Shown: positions 22,261-29,652 of the stretch, in pieces | How the letters are laid out: every line of letters starts with the position of its first letter | Position numbering within the stretch: the stretch's first letter is position 1 | Source: a virus | Virus record (IMG/VR): IMGVR_UViG_3300031884_000037 | Location: 1-48,282 of that record | Strand: one strand, 5' to 3' | DNA length: 48,282 nucleotides | Program-made: the position numbers and the translations under genes | Notes under the pieces: generated by a model | Seen by the model: the letters and a program-made list of their open reading frames with translations, nothing else | Told to the model about the DNA's origin: nothing | Databases searched by the model: none

Positions 22261-22574
22261 TGGTAACATCTAGACATATACTTCCTATTTCACCAAAAGA
22301 AGCTTTATCTAGTAAAGTCCATTATATTCCTCAAATTGTTATCGAAACTGTTAATGAGTTAATTGTTAAGGAATTTAATAATAGACCATTTACAATTTCT
22401 CAAAATACAATTATAGAAAAGCTCATTAAATCTGGGATGACACGAGTAGAAATATTCGAAAATAATTATCTTGATATTGAAGAAATTTATAGACAACAGG
22501 GTTGGACTGTAGTATATGATTCTCCCGGATGGAATGAAAATTATGATGCGGTTTTTAAGTTTTCGCCTAAATAA
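22260..22574 (+). CDS. Conserved phage protein, unknown function
   Basis: 104 residues. The pattern INELI...EKLIKSG then LDIEEIYRQQGWTVVYDSPGWNENYDAVFKF is shared by a family of small proteins in diverse large phages. Function not known. Start overlaps the macro-domain stop (TAATGG). CTAAATA (22566-22572) overlaps its stop and could drive the NAMPT gene. Confidence 0.75.
   Translation: MVTSRHILPISPKEALSSKVHYIPQIVIETVNELIVKEFNNRPFTISQNTIIEKLIKSGMTRVEIFENNYLDIEEIYRQQGWTVVYDSPGWNENYDAVFKFSPK
22566..22572 (+). promoter_or_regulatory. Candidate late promoter box CTAAATA before NAMPT
   Basis: CTAAATA overlapping a stop codon, 56 bases before ATG 22628. The same heptamer recurs at 2253, 5154, 7817, 23329, 37782 and 42038. 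Confidence 0.35.
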
Positions 22575-22627
22575 CGACTGATCTAGGACAGACCAAGATC
22601 ATTAACAAGCAAAGGAGTTTTGCTACT

Positions 22628-23332
22628 ATGAAAAATATTATTCTTAACGCAGATTCGTATAAGTACAGCCAGTTCAATCAATATCCTCCTAACACCGAAT
22701 ATATCTACAGTTATATCGAGAGTAGGGGTGGAAAGTATGATGAAACCGTATTTTTTGGCCTCCAAGCATTTATCAAGGAATACTTGCTTGCACCTATTAC
22801 CCAAGACATGATTGATGAAGCTGAGGCCATTATTACTGCCCATGGTGAACCATTTAACCGTGAAGGATGGGAATATATTCTTCATGCTCATAATGGTTGC
22901 CTTCCTGTTCATATTAAGGCAGTTCCAGAGGGAATGGTTATTCCTGTTCGTAATGTGTTGGCGACTATCATCAACACAGATCCAAAATGTTATTGGTTGA
23001 CAAGTTTTCTTGAAACTGCTATTCTTCGTTCGATTTGGTATCCTACAACAGTAGCAACCAATAGTCGTGAAATTAAGAAGGTGATTTTGGATGCTCTTGA
23101 ACATACTGGCACACCCGCTGATATTAATTTTAAATTGCACGATTTCGGCGCTCGTGGCGTATCTAGTTTGGAATCTGCTGGAATTGGCGGATCTGCCCAT
23201 CTTATCAACTTCATGGGTACTGACACTATCGAAGCTCTTTTGTATGCTCGTCGGTATTATGGTGCTGATATGGCTGGTTTTAGTATTCCTGCTAGCGAAC
23301 ATTCTATAAGTGCAAGTCACCAAAAGGACTAA
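22628..23332 (+). CDS. nampt: Nicotinamide phosphoribosyltransferase, N-terminal part
   Basis: 234 residues matching the first half of NAMPT: MKNIILNADSYKYSQFNQYP, YSYIESRGGKYD, KLHDFGARGVSS and MAGFSIPASEHS. His225 in EHS is the conserved catalytic His (His247 in human NAMPT). Family members continue STITxWGK; here the frame reads ISASHQKD and stops. The C-terminal half is a separate gene at 24443. GCAAAGGAG precedes the start. NAMPT makes NMN from nicotinamide and PRPP. Activity would need the two chains to reassemble, with a changed loop after the catalytic His. Confidence 0.9.
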   Translation: MKNIILNADSYKYSQFNQYPPNTEYIYSYIESRGGKYDETVFFGLQAFIKEYLLAPITQDMIDEAEAIITAHGEPFNREGWEYILHAHNGCLPVHIKAVPEGMVIPVRNVLATIINTDPKCYWLTSFLETAILRSIWYPTTVATNSREIKKVILDALEHTGTPADINFKLHDFGARGVSSLESAGIGGSAHLINFMGTDTIEALLYARRYYGADMAGFSIPASEHSISASHQKD

Positions 23333-23335
23333 ATA
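23329..23335 (+). promoter_or_regulatory. Candidate late promoter box CTAAATA before the endonuclease
   Basis: CTAAATA overlapping the NAMPT-N stop and 32 bases before the endonuclease ATG 23367. It could give the inserted gene its own timing, as known for T-even seg/mob genes. Confidence 0.35.
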
Positions 23336-23366
23336 AGTGTGTTACTGCAATGGAGCATACTTAAAA

Positions 23367-24446
23367 ATGTTTTATATTATATACGAAACTACAAATACTA
23401 TCAATGGTATGATATATGTTGGACAGCATTCTACTACCAACATTGATGATGGATATCTTGGTTCCGGGACTCGTTTTACTAATGCCTTGTTAAAATACGG
23501 TGTTCATGCGTTTAGCAGACGCATATTATACATGTATGATTCGTTTGATGAGATGAATAACAAAGAAGCGGAACTTGTAAATGAAGATTTCGTGAAAAGG
23601 GTAGATACTTATAATATAATATCCGGAGGCAGAGGGTGGAATACTAAAAATACGGTTGTTGTTAGATTGCTAGAAGATTCAACTTATTTCAGGATTCCAA
23701 AAGATGAGTTTGATTCTACTATTCATGCTTATCCTACTAGCAACAGTGTTCGGGTTATAAAAATATCATCTGGTGGTGTTTGTAGAGTTTCCGTAGAGGA
23801 ATACCGAAACAATAAACATCTATATCGCACCGCATCGTCTGGCAAAGTTAGTGTACGAGTTATTGAAACAGGAGAAACAAGTTCCATGCCAGTTAGCATG
23901 TTTGATCCTAGTGTTCATGTTAAGGTGTTTGGAGGGAAAGTAATAGATGATGCTGGAATGCGAAGATATGCAACTACAGAAGACAATCATGAACTTAATG
24001 GCATTCATGCAGGTAAGGTTACTGTAAAAGACTCCTTCACTGATAAAATATGTCATGTAACAACCGAAGAATATTACCATAATAAGGATAGATACTCAAC
24101 ACTGGCGTCCAAAGAAAATAGGAAACCTGATCATGGAACAACAAAGGGGATGGTCACAGTCTTTATTAAAGAACTGAATAAGTTTGTGAATATCAACTGC
24201 GATGAGTATGATCCTAGTATTCACATGAAGGCTACTGACAAGAAAATAGAATGCTATTCCCCGGTAGACAATCTTTTGTTTACCTTTTGTGGTAATAAAG
24301 GTTCATTTTTGAGAGAACATAGATGCACTGAAGGGGTATGGAACATAGCCATCAAAGAAGGCACATATAATAGTTATTCAAAAAGAAACGCTAAGTTTAA
24401 TGGATGCTCTTTTAAACTAGTTGATTGGAAAGGAAATATAAAATGA
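23367..24446 (+). CDS. GIY-YIG homing endonuclease interrupting NAMPT
   Basis: 359 residues. GIY-YIG domain at 1-95 (FYIIYETTNTINGMIYVGQHS, YLGSGTRFTNALLKYG, EMNNKEAELVNEDFV). The rest is about five divergent copies of a 40-60 residue unit (for example VSVRVIETGETSSMPVSMFDPSVH and VTVFIKELNKFVNINCDEYDPSIH), probably a modular DNA-recognition arm. ATG 23367 follows TGGAG. The stop TGA overlaps the start of the NAMPT C-terminal gene. Too little extra sequence is present for a group I intron, so this is a free-standing insertion. Confidence 0.88.
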   Translation: MFYIIYETTNTINGMIYVGQHSTTNIDDGYLGSGTRFTNALLKYGVHAFSRRILYMYDSFDEMNNKEAELVNEDFVKRVDTYNIISGGRGWNTKNTVVVRLLEDSTYFRIPKDEFDSTIHAYPTSNSVRVIKISSGGVCRVSVEEYRNNKHLYRTASSGKVSVRVIETGETSSMPVSMFDPSVHVKVFGGKVIDDAGMRRYATTEDNHELNGIHAGKVTVKDSFTDKICHVTTEEYYHNKDRYSTLASKENRKPDHGTTKGMVTVFIKELNKFVNINCDEYDPSIHMKATDKKIECYSPVDNLLFTFCGNKGSFLREHRCTEGVWNIAIKEGTYNSYSKRNAKFNGCSFKLVDWKGNIK

Positions 24447-25150
24447 GTGAACGAACCTACATTAACACGATGATTGACAATTTTGGCACCGGTGGTAAGA
24501 CTTTTGCAATAGTAGGAGATACTTATAATATTTTTGAGTTTTGCGAACTCCTAGGAACTGATCCTGAAATTAAACAGAAGATTATCTTGAACGGAGAACT
24601 TGGTGGGTTTACCGTTATCCGCCCAGATAGTGGCGATCCAGCAACAGTGGTAGAAAGCTGCATCCGAATCCTTGATTATCATTTTGGGCATGCTATTAAT
24701 GATAAAGGATATAAGGTTCTCAACAATGTTCGTGTAATTCAAGGCGATGGTATTACTATTGACACTATCAAAGAAATTCTGAATGCTATTATTGCTATTG
24801 GTTATAGTGCTGATAATGTGGCATTCGGCCAAGGCGGCGCTCTTCTACAGATTGTTAATCGTGACGATCAAAAGTTTGCAATGAAGTGTTCGGCGGCATT
24901 TATCAACGGTGAATGGATTGACGTGTATAAGGATCCTCTTACTGATTCTGGTAAAAGGTCTAAGAAGGGTCGAATGATTCTTAAGCATACCCCATATTGG
25001 GATAGTAAGTTTTTTACTTATACCACGGAGAGCCATCCCGTTAAATATGAGATGTATGCAGAAGATGATGTTTTGCAAGATGTGTATTCAGATGGTGAAC
25101 TATTGCGTGACCAGCTGTTTGATGATGTTCGTAACAACGCATTGATTTGA
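24443..25150 (+). CDS. nampt: Nicotinamide phosphoribosyltransferase, C-terminal part
   Basis: 235 residues. It begins (M)SERTYINTMIDNFG, which aligns with the segment right after the catalytic loop of NAMPT, then VIRPDSGDPATVVE (phosphoribosyl site), NVRVIQGDGI, VAFGQGGALLQ and KDPLTDSGKRSKKGR. These cover the rest of the active site. Its own AAAGGA and ATG overlap the endonuclease stop. About eight residues expected between the halves (STITxWGK) are missing from both. Split but translated halves recall the phage Aeh1 NrdA split by mobE, which still assembles. Confidence 0.9.
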   Translation: MSERTYINTMIDNFGTGGKTFAIVGDTYNIFEFCELLGTDPEIKQKIILNGELGGFTVIRPDSGDPATVVESCIRILDYHFGHAINDKGYKVLNNVRVIQGDGITIDTIKEILNAIIAIGYSADNVAFGQGGALLQIVNRDDQKFAMKCSAAFINGEWIDVYKDPLTDSGKRSKKGRMILKHTPYWDSKFFTYTTESHPVKYEMYAEDDVLQDVYSDGELLRDQLFDDVRNNALI

Positions 25151-25180
25151 ACAAAATTTATGAATAGGTAGAATCTCGAT

Positions 25181-25327
25181 ATGTATACAAGTGAAGAAAT
25201 ATCCCAAGCATCTCAATTTTATCGCCTCCTATATAATAAGAAGAACTTCTATGATCTTCCACATAAGAAACAATTGATGTTTCTTGATAGTGTTTCACAA
25301 TTTAAGACAATTATAAAAGGCGAATGA
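25181..25327 (+). CDS. Tiny phage protein
   Basis: 48 residues (MYTSEEISQASQFYRLLYNKKNFY...), helical and basic. It precedes the DUF6433-like gene by four bases, so probably the same transcript. A weak AGGTAG lies upstream. Function unknown. Confidence 0.5.
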   Translation: MYTSEEISQASQFYRLLYNKKNFYDLPHKKQLMFLDSVSQFKTIIKGE

Positions 25328-25331
25328 TAAT

Positions 25332-25973
25332 ATGACTGAACAGCGTAGACAGGGGATTTCTGAAATTCTCAAGATTATTTCTGGAATTAAAGATCCTAAA
25401 CAACGCCAAGATGCATTGGGTACATGTGCAAGCATTAAACCACTCGTACAAATTTTGATGTATATGTTTCACCCTGACGTAGTATTTAACCTTCCTGAAG
25501 GCGCACCTAACTTTAAAAAGATGCCAAAGGCTGCTGATAGTGAAGGAAGTCTTTACAGGGAGTCTAGAACCCTTTATCTATTCATCAAAGGACAGGCTGA
25601 CAATATTCCAGATCTTAAACGTCAAACTATGTTTGTACAGCTACTAGAGGCTCTTGATCCAGACGATGCAGAACTTGTTCTTGCTATGAAAGAGAAAAGA
25701 TGTCCTTATAAGAATATCACATATGATTTGGTTCATAACACATTTCCCGGATTATTGCCAGATTTGAATCAGCATAATGTTACAAAAACAGATGATGTTT
25801 TAGATCTTCAATCTTCACAGATTGTGGTATCGGGAAAGGACGAAAAAAAGGACAGAAGCAAAGCAAAGCCATGCCCTTTTGGTTGCATATCATCCGCAGA
25901 GGACGGGAATTTTTTACCCGGCCCACTAGCGAAACATGTGAAGAATTCACACCAATCGGAGAAGGTTGGGTAA
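25332..25973 (+). CDS. DUF6433-like T4-superfamily protein with C-terminal zinc finger
   Basis: 213 residues. The body (RQGISEILKIISGIKD, HPDVVFNLPEGAPNFKK, VHNTFPGLLP) matches a family of uncharacterised proteins of T4-like phages including cyanophages. The C-terminus adds PCPFGC and LAKHVKNSH, a C2H2-type pattern. Possibly DNA or RNA binding. It ends just before a promoter-like sequence at 25992. Confidence 0.75.
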   Translation: MTEQRRQGISEILKIISGIKDPKQRQDALGTCASIKPLVQILMYMFHPDVVFNLPEGAPNFKKMPKAADSEGSLYRESRTLYLFIKGQADNIPDLKRQTMFVQLLEALDPDDAELVLAMKEKRCPYKNITYDLVHNTFPGLLPDLNQHNVTKTDDVLDLQSSQIVVSGKDEKKDRSKAKPCPFGCISSAEDGNFLPGPLAKHVKNSHQSEKVG

Positions 25974-25991
25974 TAGGGAATGAATATACCC

Positions 25992-26020
25992 TTGACACCA
26001 GAGTAAAATAGGAGTAAAGA
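25992..26020 (+). promoter_or_regulatory. Sigma70-like promoter
   Basis: TTGACA at 25992-25997, 17-base spacer, TAAAGA at 26015-26020. Precedes the small gene at 26054. Confidence 0.45.
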
Positions 26021-26053
26021 ATCTGTGTTTATTGAGAAGAGGTTTTAATTTCA

Positions 26054-26224
26054 ATGTCTAAGAGCCAAGATGATATGCGTAAAAGTCATGAATATGATGA
26101 TGTTCGAGATTTTAGGCGAGATATCTTTGATCGTAATTCCCATCGAAAAGAAAAAAAGATACGGAATGCTCTACACACTAGAAATATAGAAGCACTTATG
26201 GAGGAAGATGACCTAGATTGGTAA
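26054..26224 (+). CDS. Small highly charged phage protein
   Basis: 56 residues, basic centre (DRNSHRKEKKIRNALHTR) and acidic end (MEEDDLDW). Such RKEKK-RNAL proteins are frequent in T4-like phages, function unknown. The weak start context suggests low expression. Confidence 0.6.
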   Translation: MSKSQDDMRKSHEYDDVRDFRRDIFDRNSHRKEKKIRNALHTRNIEALMEEDDLDW

Positions 26225-26227
26225 TCG

Positions 26228-26280
26228 TTTTGTTCTCCGTTTGATAAATAGATTCTTTACTTTTTAAACGGAGAACAAAA
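26228..26280 (+). promoter_or_regulatory. Hairpin hiding the ribosome-binding site of the SpeD-like gene
   Basis: Perfect 15-bp inverted repeat: TTTTGTTCTCCGTTT (26228-26242) with AAACGGAGAACAAAA (26266-26280), loop 22 bases. The 3' arm contains the Shine-Dalgarno GGAGA and the A of the start codon ATG 26280, so the folded RNA would block initiation. Confidence 0.75.
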
Positions 26281-26651
26281 TGGAAGAACCTTGGGGATGG
26301 TTGACTGCCATCGATGCATCTAATTGTAATTCAGATGCTATTAATTGTAAGATAACATTTCAAAAGTTTATAGATGAACTTCTTGAACGTATCGAAATGA
26401 TTAAAATTGGGGATCTTCAAATCGTATGGTGTGAAACCAACGATCCTAATAAGGTTGGATTCTCCATTTATCAGCTTTTACAAGACTCTAATATATCGGC
26501 ACATTTTTGCCCGTCTGACGGCAATTCTGCCTATGTTGATATTTTTTCTTGCAAACCATATGATCCTATGTTAGTATTGGCCATATTTGAGAAATATTTT
26601 TCTCCTGAGAAATTTATTCATCATGTTATAGAGCGAAGAGCACCAAGATAA
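26280..26651 (+). CDS. SpeD-like pyruvoyl decarboxylase (AdoMet decarboxylase family)
   Basis: 123 residues. WGWLTAIDASNC at the N-terminus, FSIYQLLQDSNISAHF and NSAYVDIFSCKPYDP fit class 1 S-adenosylmethionine decarboxylases. By alignment Ser70 in QDS would become the pyruvoyl group, with His75 and Cys91 matching the Ser63/His68/Cys83 set of Thermotoga SpeD. The family makes decarboxylated AdoMet for spermidine, but phage homologues can act on ornithine or arginine, so the substrate is open. Translation is probably controlled by the hairpin just upstream. Confidence 0.8.
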   Translation: MEEPWGWLTAIDASNCNSDAINCKITFQKFIDELLERIEMIKIGDLQIVWCETNDPNKVGFSIYQLLQDSNISAHFCPSDGNSAYVDIFSCKPYDPMLVLAIFEKYFSPEKFIHHVIERRAPR

Positions 26652-26663
26652 AAGGTTTATATT

Positions 26664-26900
26664 ATGAGCATGCCTACAAGATTTACTGTTTTAACAGATG
26701 ATATGGAATTGATACCAAATCAATCTTTGTTTACCCTATCGTATAGTGCTGATTTGAAAGATCGGAAAGTATGGTTGGATGCATTTAAAGACTTCTTTGC
26801 TAAAGCTCCTAAACGGTATATCCCAGATTGGTATGAAAAATTATATGGTATAACTGTAGATGGATATGGTCATACTTTTTATAGAGAAGAATTGGTATGA
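26664..26900 (+). CDS. Small phage protein, unknown function
   Basis: 78 residues. Leader AAAAGGTTTATATTATG resembles the leader of the 13488-15456 genes. N-terminal beta part, then VWLDAFKDFFAKAPKRYIPDWYEKLYG. The end overlaps the exonuclease gene by four bases (ATGA). Unknown. Confidence 0.65.
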   Translation: MSMPTRFTVLTDDMELIPNQSLFTLSYSADLKDRKVWLDAFKDFFAKAPKRYIPDWYEKLYGITVDGYGHTFYREELV

Positions 26901-27355
26901 TTTATTTTTTAGATTGTGAATTTAATGGATTCGGCGGAGAATTAATCTCTCTTGCATTGGTCAGGCAGGATGGTGAAAGCATTTATTGTGTAGCTCCTGT
27001 ATCGAAAAAGAAATGTGAACAATGGGTAAAGGATAATGTTCTTCCCATTCTATGGGATATTCCAAGTCCTCTTCCCGGTATGGCATATAAATGTGATAAT
27101 ACAGCCGATATTGGTAGAAAGATTAAAACCCTTATCGGAAATGATCGTGATCCGGTTATAATTGCAGATTGGCCAGATGATATTAAATATTTTAATGAAT
27201 GTTTAATTACTGGACCGGGTATGATGGTAGGGCTTGACAACCTCACCTTTCGTATGGTAAGGGTGGACTCATATCCAAGTAAACTTGAAAATGCTGTTCG
27301 CCATAATGCGTGGTGGGATGCGATGGCACTTAAAGAAAAATGGATGAATCCATAA
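26897..27355 (+). CDS. DEDDh-type 3'-5' exonuclease-like protein
   Basis: 152 residues. FLDCEFN with Asp6 and Glu8 is Exo I, ADWPDD (Asp91/Asp95) Exo II, and RHNAWWDA (His136, Asp141) Exo III, the DEDDh set of DnaQ-like nucleases. Compact, with no added domain, similar in size to oligoribonuclease-like phage proteins. Probable RNA or DNA end trimming. Coupled to the gene before it. Confidence 0.8.
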   Translation: MIYFLDCEFNGFGGELISLALVRQDGESIYCVAPVSKKKCEQWVKDNVLPILWDIPSPLPGMAYKCDNTADIGRKIKTLIGNDRDPVIIADWPDDIKYFNECLITGPGMMVGLDNLTFRMVRVDSYPSKLENAVRHNAWWDAMALKEKWMNP

Positions 27356-27400
27356 TATGTCCTTTATAGCATAAACTTATTTTATGCGTTTAGAGACATA
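27356..27400 (+). repeat. Nested hairpin between 27355 and the coiled-coil gene
   Basis: TATGTC (27356-27361) with GACATA (27395-27400) encloses GCATAAA-CTTAT-TTTATGC. No T tract. Likely an mRNA processing or attenuation structure. Confidence 0.5.
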
Positions 27401-27418
27401 AATTAAGTGAAAGGTTTT

Positions 27419-27736
27419 ATGATGATACATGATGATGACAAGACTTGGTGTGAAATGCGGGATGAGCGGGATGCTCTAGTTAAAGAACTAGATATTCTAG
27501 ATAAAGAACTCGCTGAATTGAAAGAAGAAAAATTCCGTATGTTGTCTGCAATGAATGATATGAAAACGGCATACCAAGCAACTGCTAAAGCTGCTGCAAC
27601 ACACTTGAAGGATTTGATAGACACTAAGGCACGGCTGGCGGAGGCGGTGCAGCTGTTAAGAAATTGGGTGGATCCCTGCGATTTACCACCGCCAGTTTCT
27701 GACTTTCTCGCAGAACAGGACACCAGCCATGATTGA
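27419..27736 (+). CDS. Coiled-coil phage protein
   Basis: 105 residues; ATG 27419 (AAAGG upstream), with another ATG at 27422. Residues 10-60 form a charged coiled coil (ERDALVKELDILDKELAELKEEK). The last third is encoded in GC-richer DNA and ends DPCDLPPPVSDFLAEQDTSHD. Unknown role, perhaps oligomeric. The stop overlaps the next start by eight bases. Confidence 0.6.
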   Translation: MMIHDDDKTWCEMRDERDALVKELDILDKELAELKEEKFRMLSAMNDMKTAYQATAKAAATHLKDLIDTKARLAEAVQLLRNWVDPCDLPPPVSDFLAEQDTSHD

Positions 27737-28025
27737 GGCGACGCAAGCGGATAGGGAAGCGGCTGGAGCATTAGTGCGCTGGACATTCCCGCACACAGAA
27801 GGCGCTGGGGAGGGGATAGTCGATGGGCAATGGGATCATGAAGTACCTGTCCAAGCCTTCGCCCGCCACAGAATCGCAGCCGAGGATCGTTTAACTGATA
27901 CTGAAGCAACTTTGGAATTAGCAGTATCCATTATCGAATGCTTGACATCAGGTGTTATTGCCGGATCATCAGATCATTTAAAACGTGCCAAAGCCTTTCT
28001 CACAAACCAAAATAAAGGGAAGTGA
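27729..28025 (+). CDS. Imported-looking small protein in GC-rich DNA
   Basis: 98 residues. ATQADREAAGALVRW and PVQAFARHRIAAEDR are of a kind found in proteobacterial phages and prophages of higher GC content. The DNA from about 27620 to 27880 is visibly GC-richer than the flanks. It is likely a recent acquisition. Helical, function unknown. Confidence 0.65.
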   Translation: MIEATQADREAAGALVRWTFPHTEGAGEGIVDGQWDHEVPVQAFARHRIAAEDRLTDTEATLELAVSIIECLTSGVIAGSSDHLKRAKAFLTNQNKGK

Positions 28026-28026
28026 T

Positions 28027-28215
28027 ATGAAGAATATATTATATTTTATCGTGGCAATGATTATATCACCAATTTTTATGGCAATTGCTGGCGTGGGTAT
28101 GTGTGGCGATTCAATGAATTGGAATGCATTTTTTGGTCCCGTTAGTGCTATGGTTCTTGGTTTTATTTTTGGTCGTCTCAGTAACGATGTAGAACGAGAC
28201 ACTAACCATGACTAA
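28027..28215 (+). CDS. Small membrane protein
   Basis: 62 residues with two hydrophobic helices (about 3-24 and 34-52, GPVSAMVLGFIFGRL) and a charged tail. It begins two bases after the previous stop with AAAGGGAAG upstream and overlaps the next gene. Holin-like in size, but no evidence for that role. Confidence 0.6.
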   Translation: MKNILYFIVAMIISPIFMAIAGVGMCGDSMNWNAFFGPVSAMVLGFIFGRLSNDVERDTNHD

Positions 28216-28672
28216 CCAAATGCCTGAAGATGAACTGAATGCACTGGTGGAACAACTTTACTTATCTGCTATTGCCTCTTCGGAAATTAGTAAGATGATG
28301 GCCGAAGCGAAGTCACTACGCCAAACTGACAATCTAGATGGACGCACCGATTTATATTCTTGGCCCACACCAGATAAAACATATGAGGGACGAGCCGCCA
28401 CCGTGATTACTGAACTACGGTATGAGGTTGCTCATCTTAAACGTAACGTGATAGCTCTCAGAGAAGATGCAGATCACCGCATAACTGCCCTAAAATACGC
28501 TAAAGAATTACTCGATATAACCAACGCCAAGCTTACCAATACCAAAGAAATCTTAGCTGAAGCGGTGGAATGGGAATGTGAGGCACGTAATTTACTCAAA
28601 CAAGCTGCGAATTATATGCCTCGAATTATGTTCTTTCTTGCAAAACAAACTACTCGCCATGCACCACAATAG
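28208..28672 (+). CDS. Helical phage protein, unknown function
   Basis: 154 residues, long helices (VITELRYEVAHLKRNVIALRED, ALKYAKELLDITNAKLTN). Resembles in layout the coiled-coil gene at 27419 (short lead, coiled coil, LLKQAANYMPRIMFFLAKQTTRHAPQ tail against LLRNWVDPC...DFLAEQDTSHD), so the two may be distant duplicates. Function unknown. Confidence 0.6.
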   Translation: MTNQMPEDELNALVEQLYLSAIASSEISKMMAEAKSLRQTDNLDGRTDLYSWPTPDKTYEGRAATVITELRYEVAHLKRNVIALREDADHRITALKYAKELLDITNAKLTNTKEILAEAVEWECEARNLLKQAANYMPRIMFFLAKQTTRHAPQ

Positions 28673-28698
28673 ACCGTGAATAAAAGGGAAATTAAAAT

Positions 28699-28866
28699 AT
28701 GAGTATGATTATTTTTCTTGTGACTTTAGCATGGCCTATAATTGGATTGTTTCTCGTAATTGGTGGAGCTGGAAATTTTATGACCACTTCGGAACTTGTA
28801 TGGTGGCCTGTTGCACTTATTAAGTATATGATAAAAAGTTTATATGAGGTTTTAACCAAATGGTGA
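28699..28866 (+). CDS. Small membrane protein
   Basis: 55 residues, first helix IIFLVTLAWPIIGLFLVIGG, then an amphipathic part. AGGGAAAT lies upstream and the end overlaps the next start by seven bases. Confidence 0.6.
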   Translation: MSMIIFLVTLAWPIIGLFLVIGGAGNFMTTSELVWWPVALIKYMIKSLYEVLTKW

Positions 28867-29066
28867 TGATATTTTATTACATTCTTACATTTTTAATGTT
28901 GTGGATTGGAGTATGTGATATAGCCCGTACATTCGACAAGAATAATCCAATACATAGGTTTTCTATGGTGTCTCGTATTGCATATTATATCACTAAATGT
29001 GCTATGGATCTTATAGTGATCACAGTAGGGTTTATCTTTTTGGTAGAAGCGATTTTAAATTCATGA
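28860..29066 (+). CDS. Small membrane protein
   Basis: 68 residues with two membrane helices (MIFYYILTFLMLWIGVC and the C-terminal LIVITVGFIFLVEAIL). It ends as ATGA overlap with the nucleotidyltransferase. Confidence 0.6.
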   Translation: MVMIFYYILTFLMLWIGVCDIARTFDKNNPIHRFSMVSRIAYYITKCAMDLIVITVGFIFLVEAILNS

Positions 29067-29605
29067 CAAATGGTTTCATAGCTTCTTCATTTGATCTTTT
29101 ACATGCTGGGCATTTACTAATGCTTAAGGAATGTAGGGAGAATTGTAGCCACCTCTATATTGGATTGCATACTGATCCCACTATAGATCGCCCTGAGAAG
29201 AACAGACCTATCCAATCATATTTCGAACGATGGTTACAATTAAGTAGTTGTATTTTTGCATCAGGTGCCACAATTATTCCATACGAAACAGAAGATGATC
29301 TATATGCTATCTTGACAACGTATCCAATTGATGTTAGATTTCTTGGTGCTGATTACAAACATAATCATACTTTTACAGGGGCTAATTTACCTATTAAGAT
29401 TCATTATTGTTCTCGTGATCATCATTTTAGTTCGTCTGGTCTACGTAAAAAGATCTATGATGCAAATGTTAGTAAGACACCTAAACCTTATCTCTATGAA
29501 GGATTGGATCATATTGCCAATTTTCTAAATTCTTTAGATACGGAAGGTATGTCGGCAAATGACGTAAGATCAAGGATTTATAAAGAATGTATGGACCCGA
29601 GTTAA
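29063..29605 (+). CDS. Cytidylyltransferase-family nucleotidyltransferase (HldE C-domain/TagD-like)
   Basis: 180 residues. SSFDLLHAGHLLML has the HxGH site; RPIQSYFERWLQL matches the R-x-x-x-x-x-x-E-R substrate helix, and GADYKHN the later conserved loop. Such enzymes activate heptose 1-phosphate (HldE), glycerol 3-phosphate or ethanolamine phosphate. With the GmhA and HddA-like genes 17 kb upstream it could supply the missing nucleotide-transfer step (inference). Start ATG 29063 overlaps the previous stop. Confidence 0.82.
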   Translation: MTNGFIASSFDLLHAGHLLMLKECRENCSHLYIGLHTDPTIDRPEKNRPIQSYFERWLQLSSCIFASGATIIPYETEDDLYAILTTYPIDVRFLGADYKHNHTFTGANLPIKIHYCSRDHHFSSSGLRKKIYDANVSKTPKPYLYEGLDHIANFLNSLDTEGMSANDVRSRIYKECMDPS

Positions 29606-29652
29606 TCAATAAGAAATGTTTTGTATATTGTGGAATCGAAAGGTGTAATTGT

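Noticed and set aside
23303-24442. Group I intron or intein in NAMPT
   Set aside because: The endonuclease ORF nearly fills the insertion, leaving about 60 bases at the 5' side and none at the 3' side, too little for an intron core. No intein splice motifs are seen, and both NAMPT halves have their own start or stop and ribosome-binding sites.
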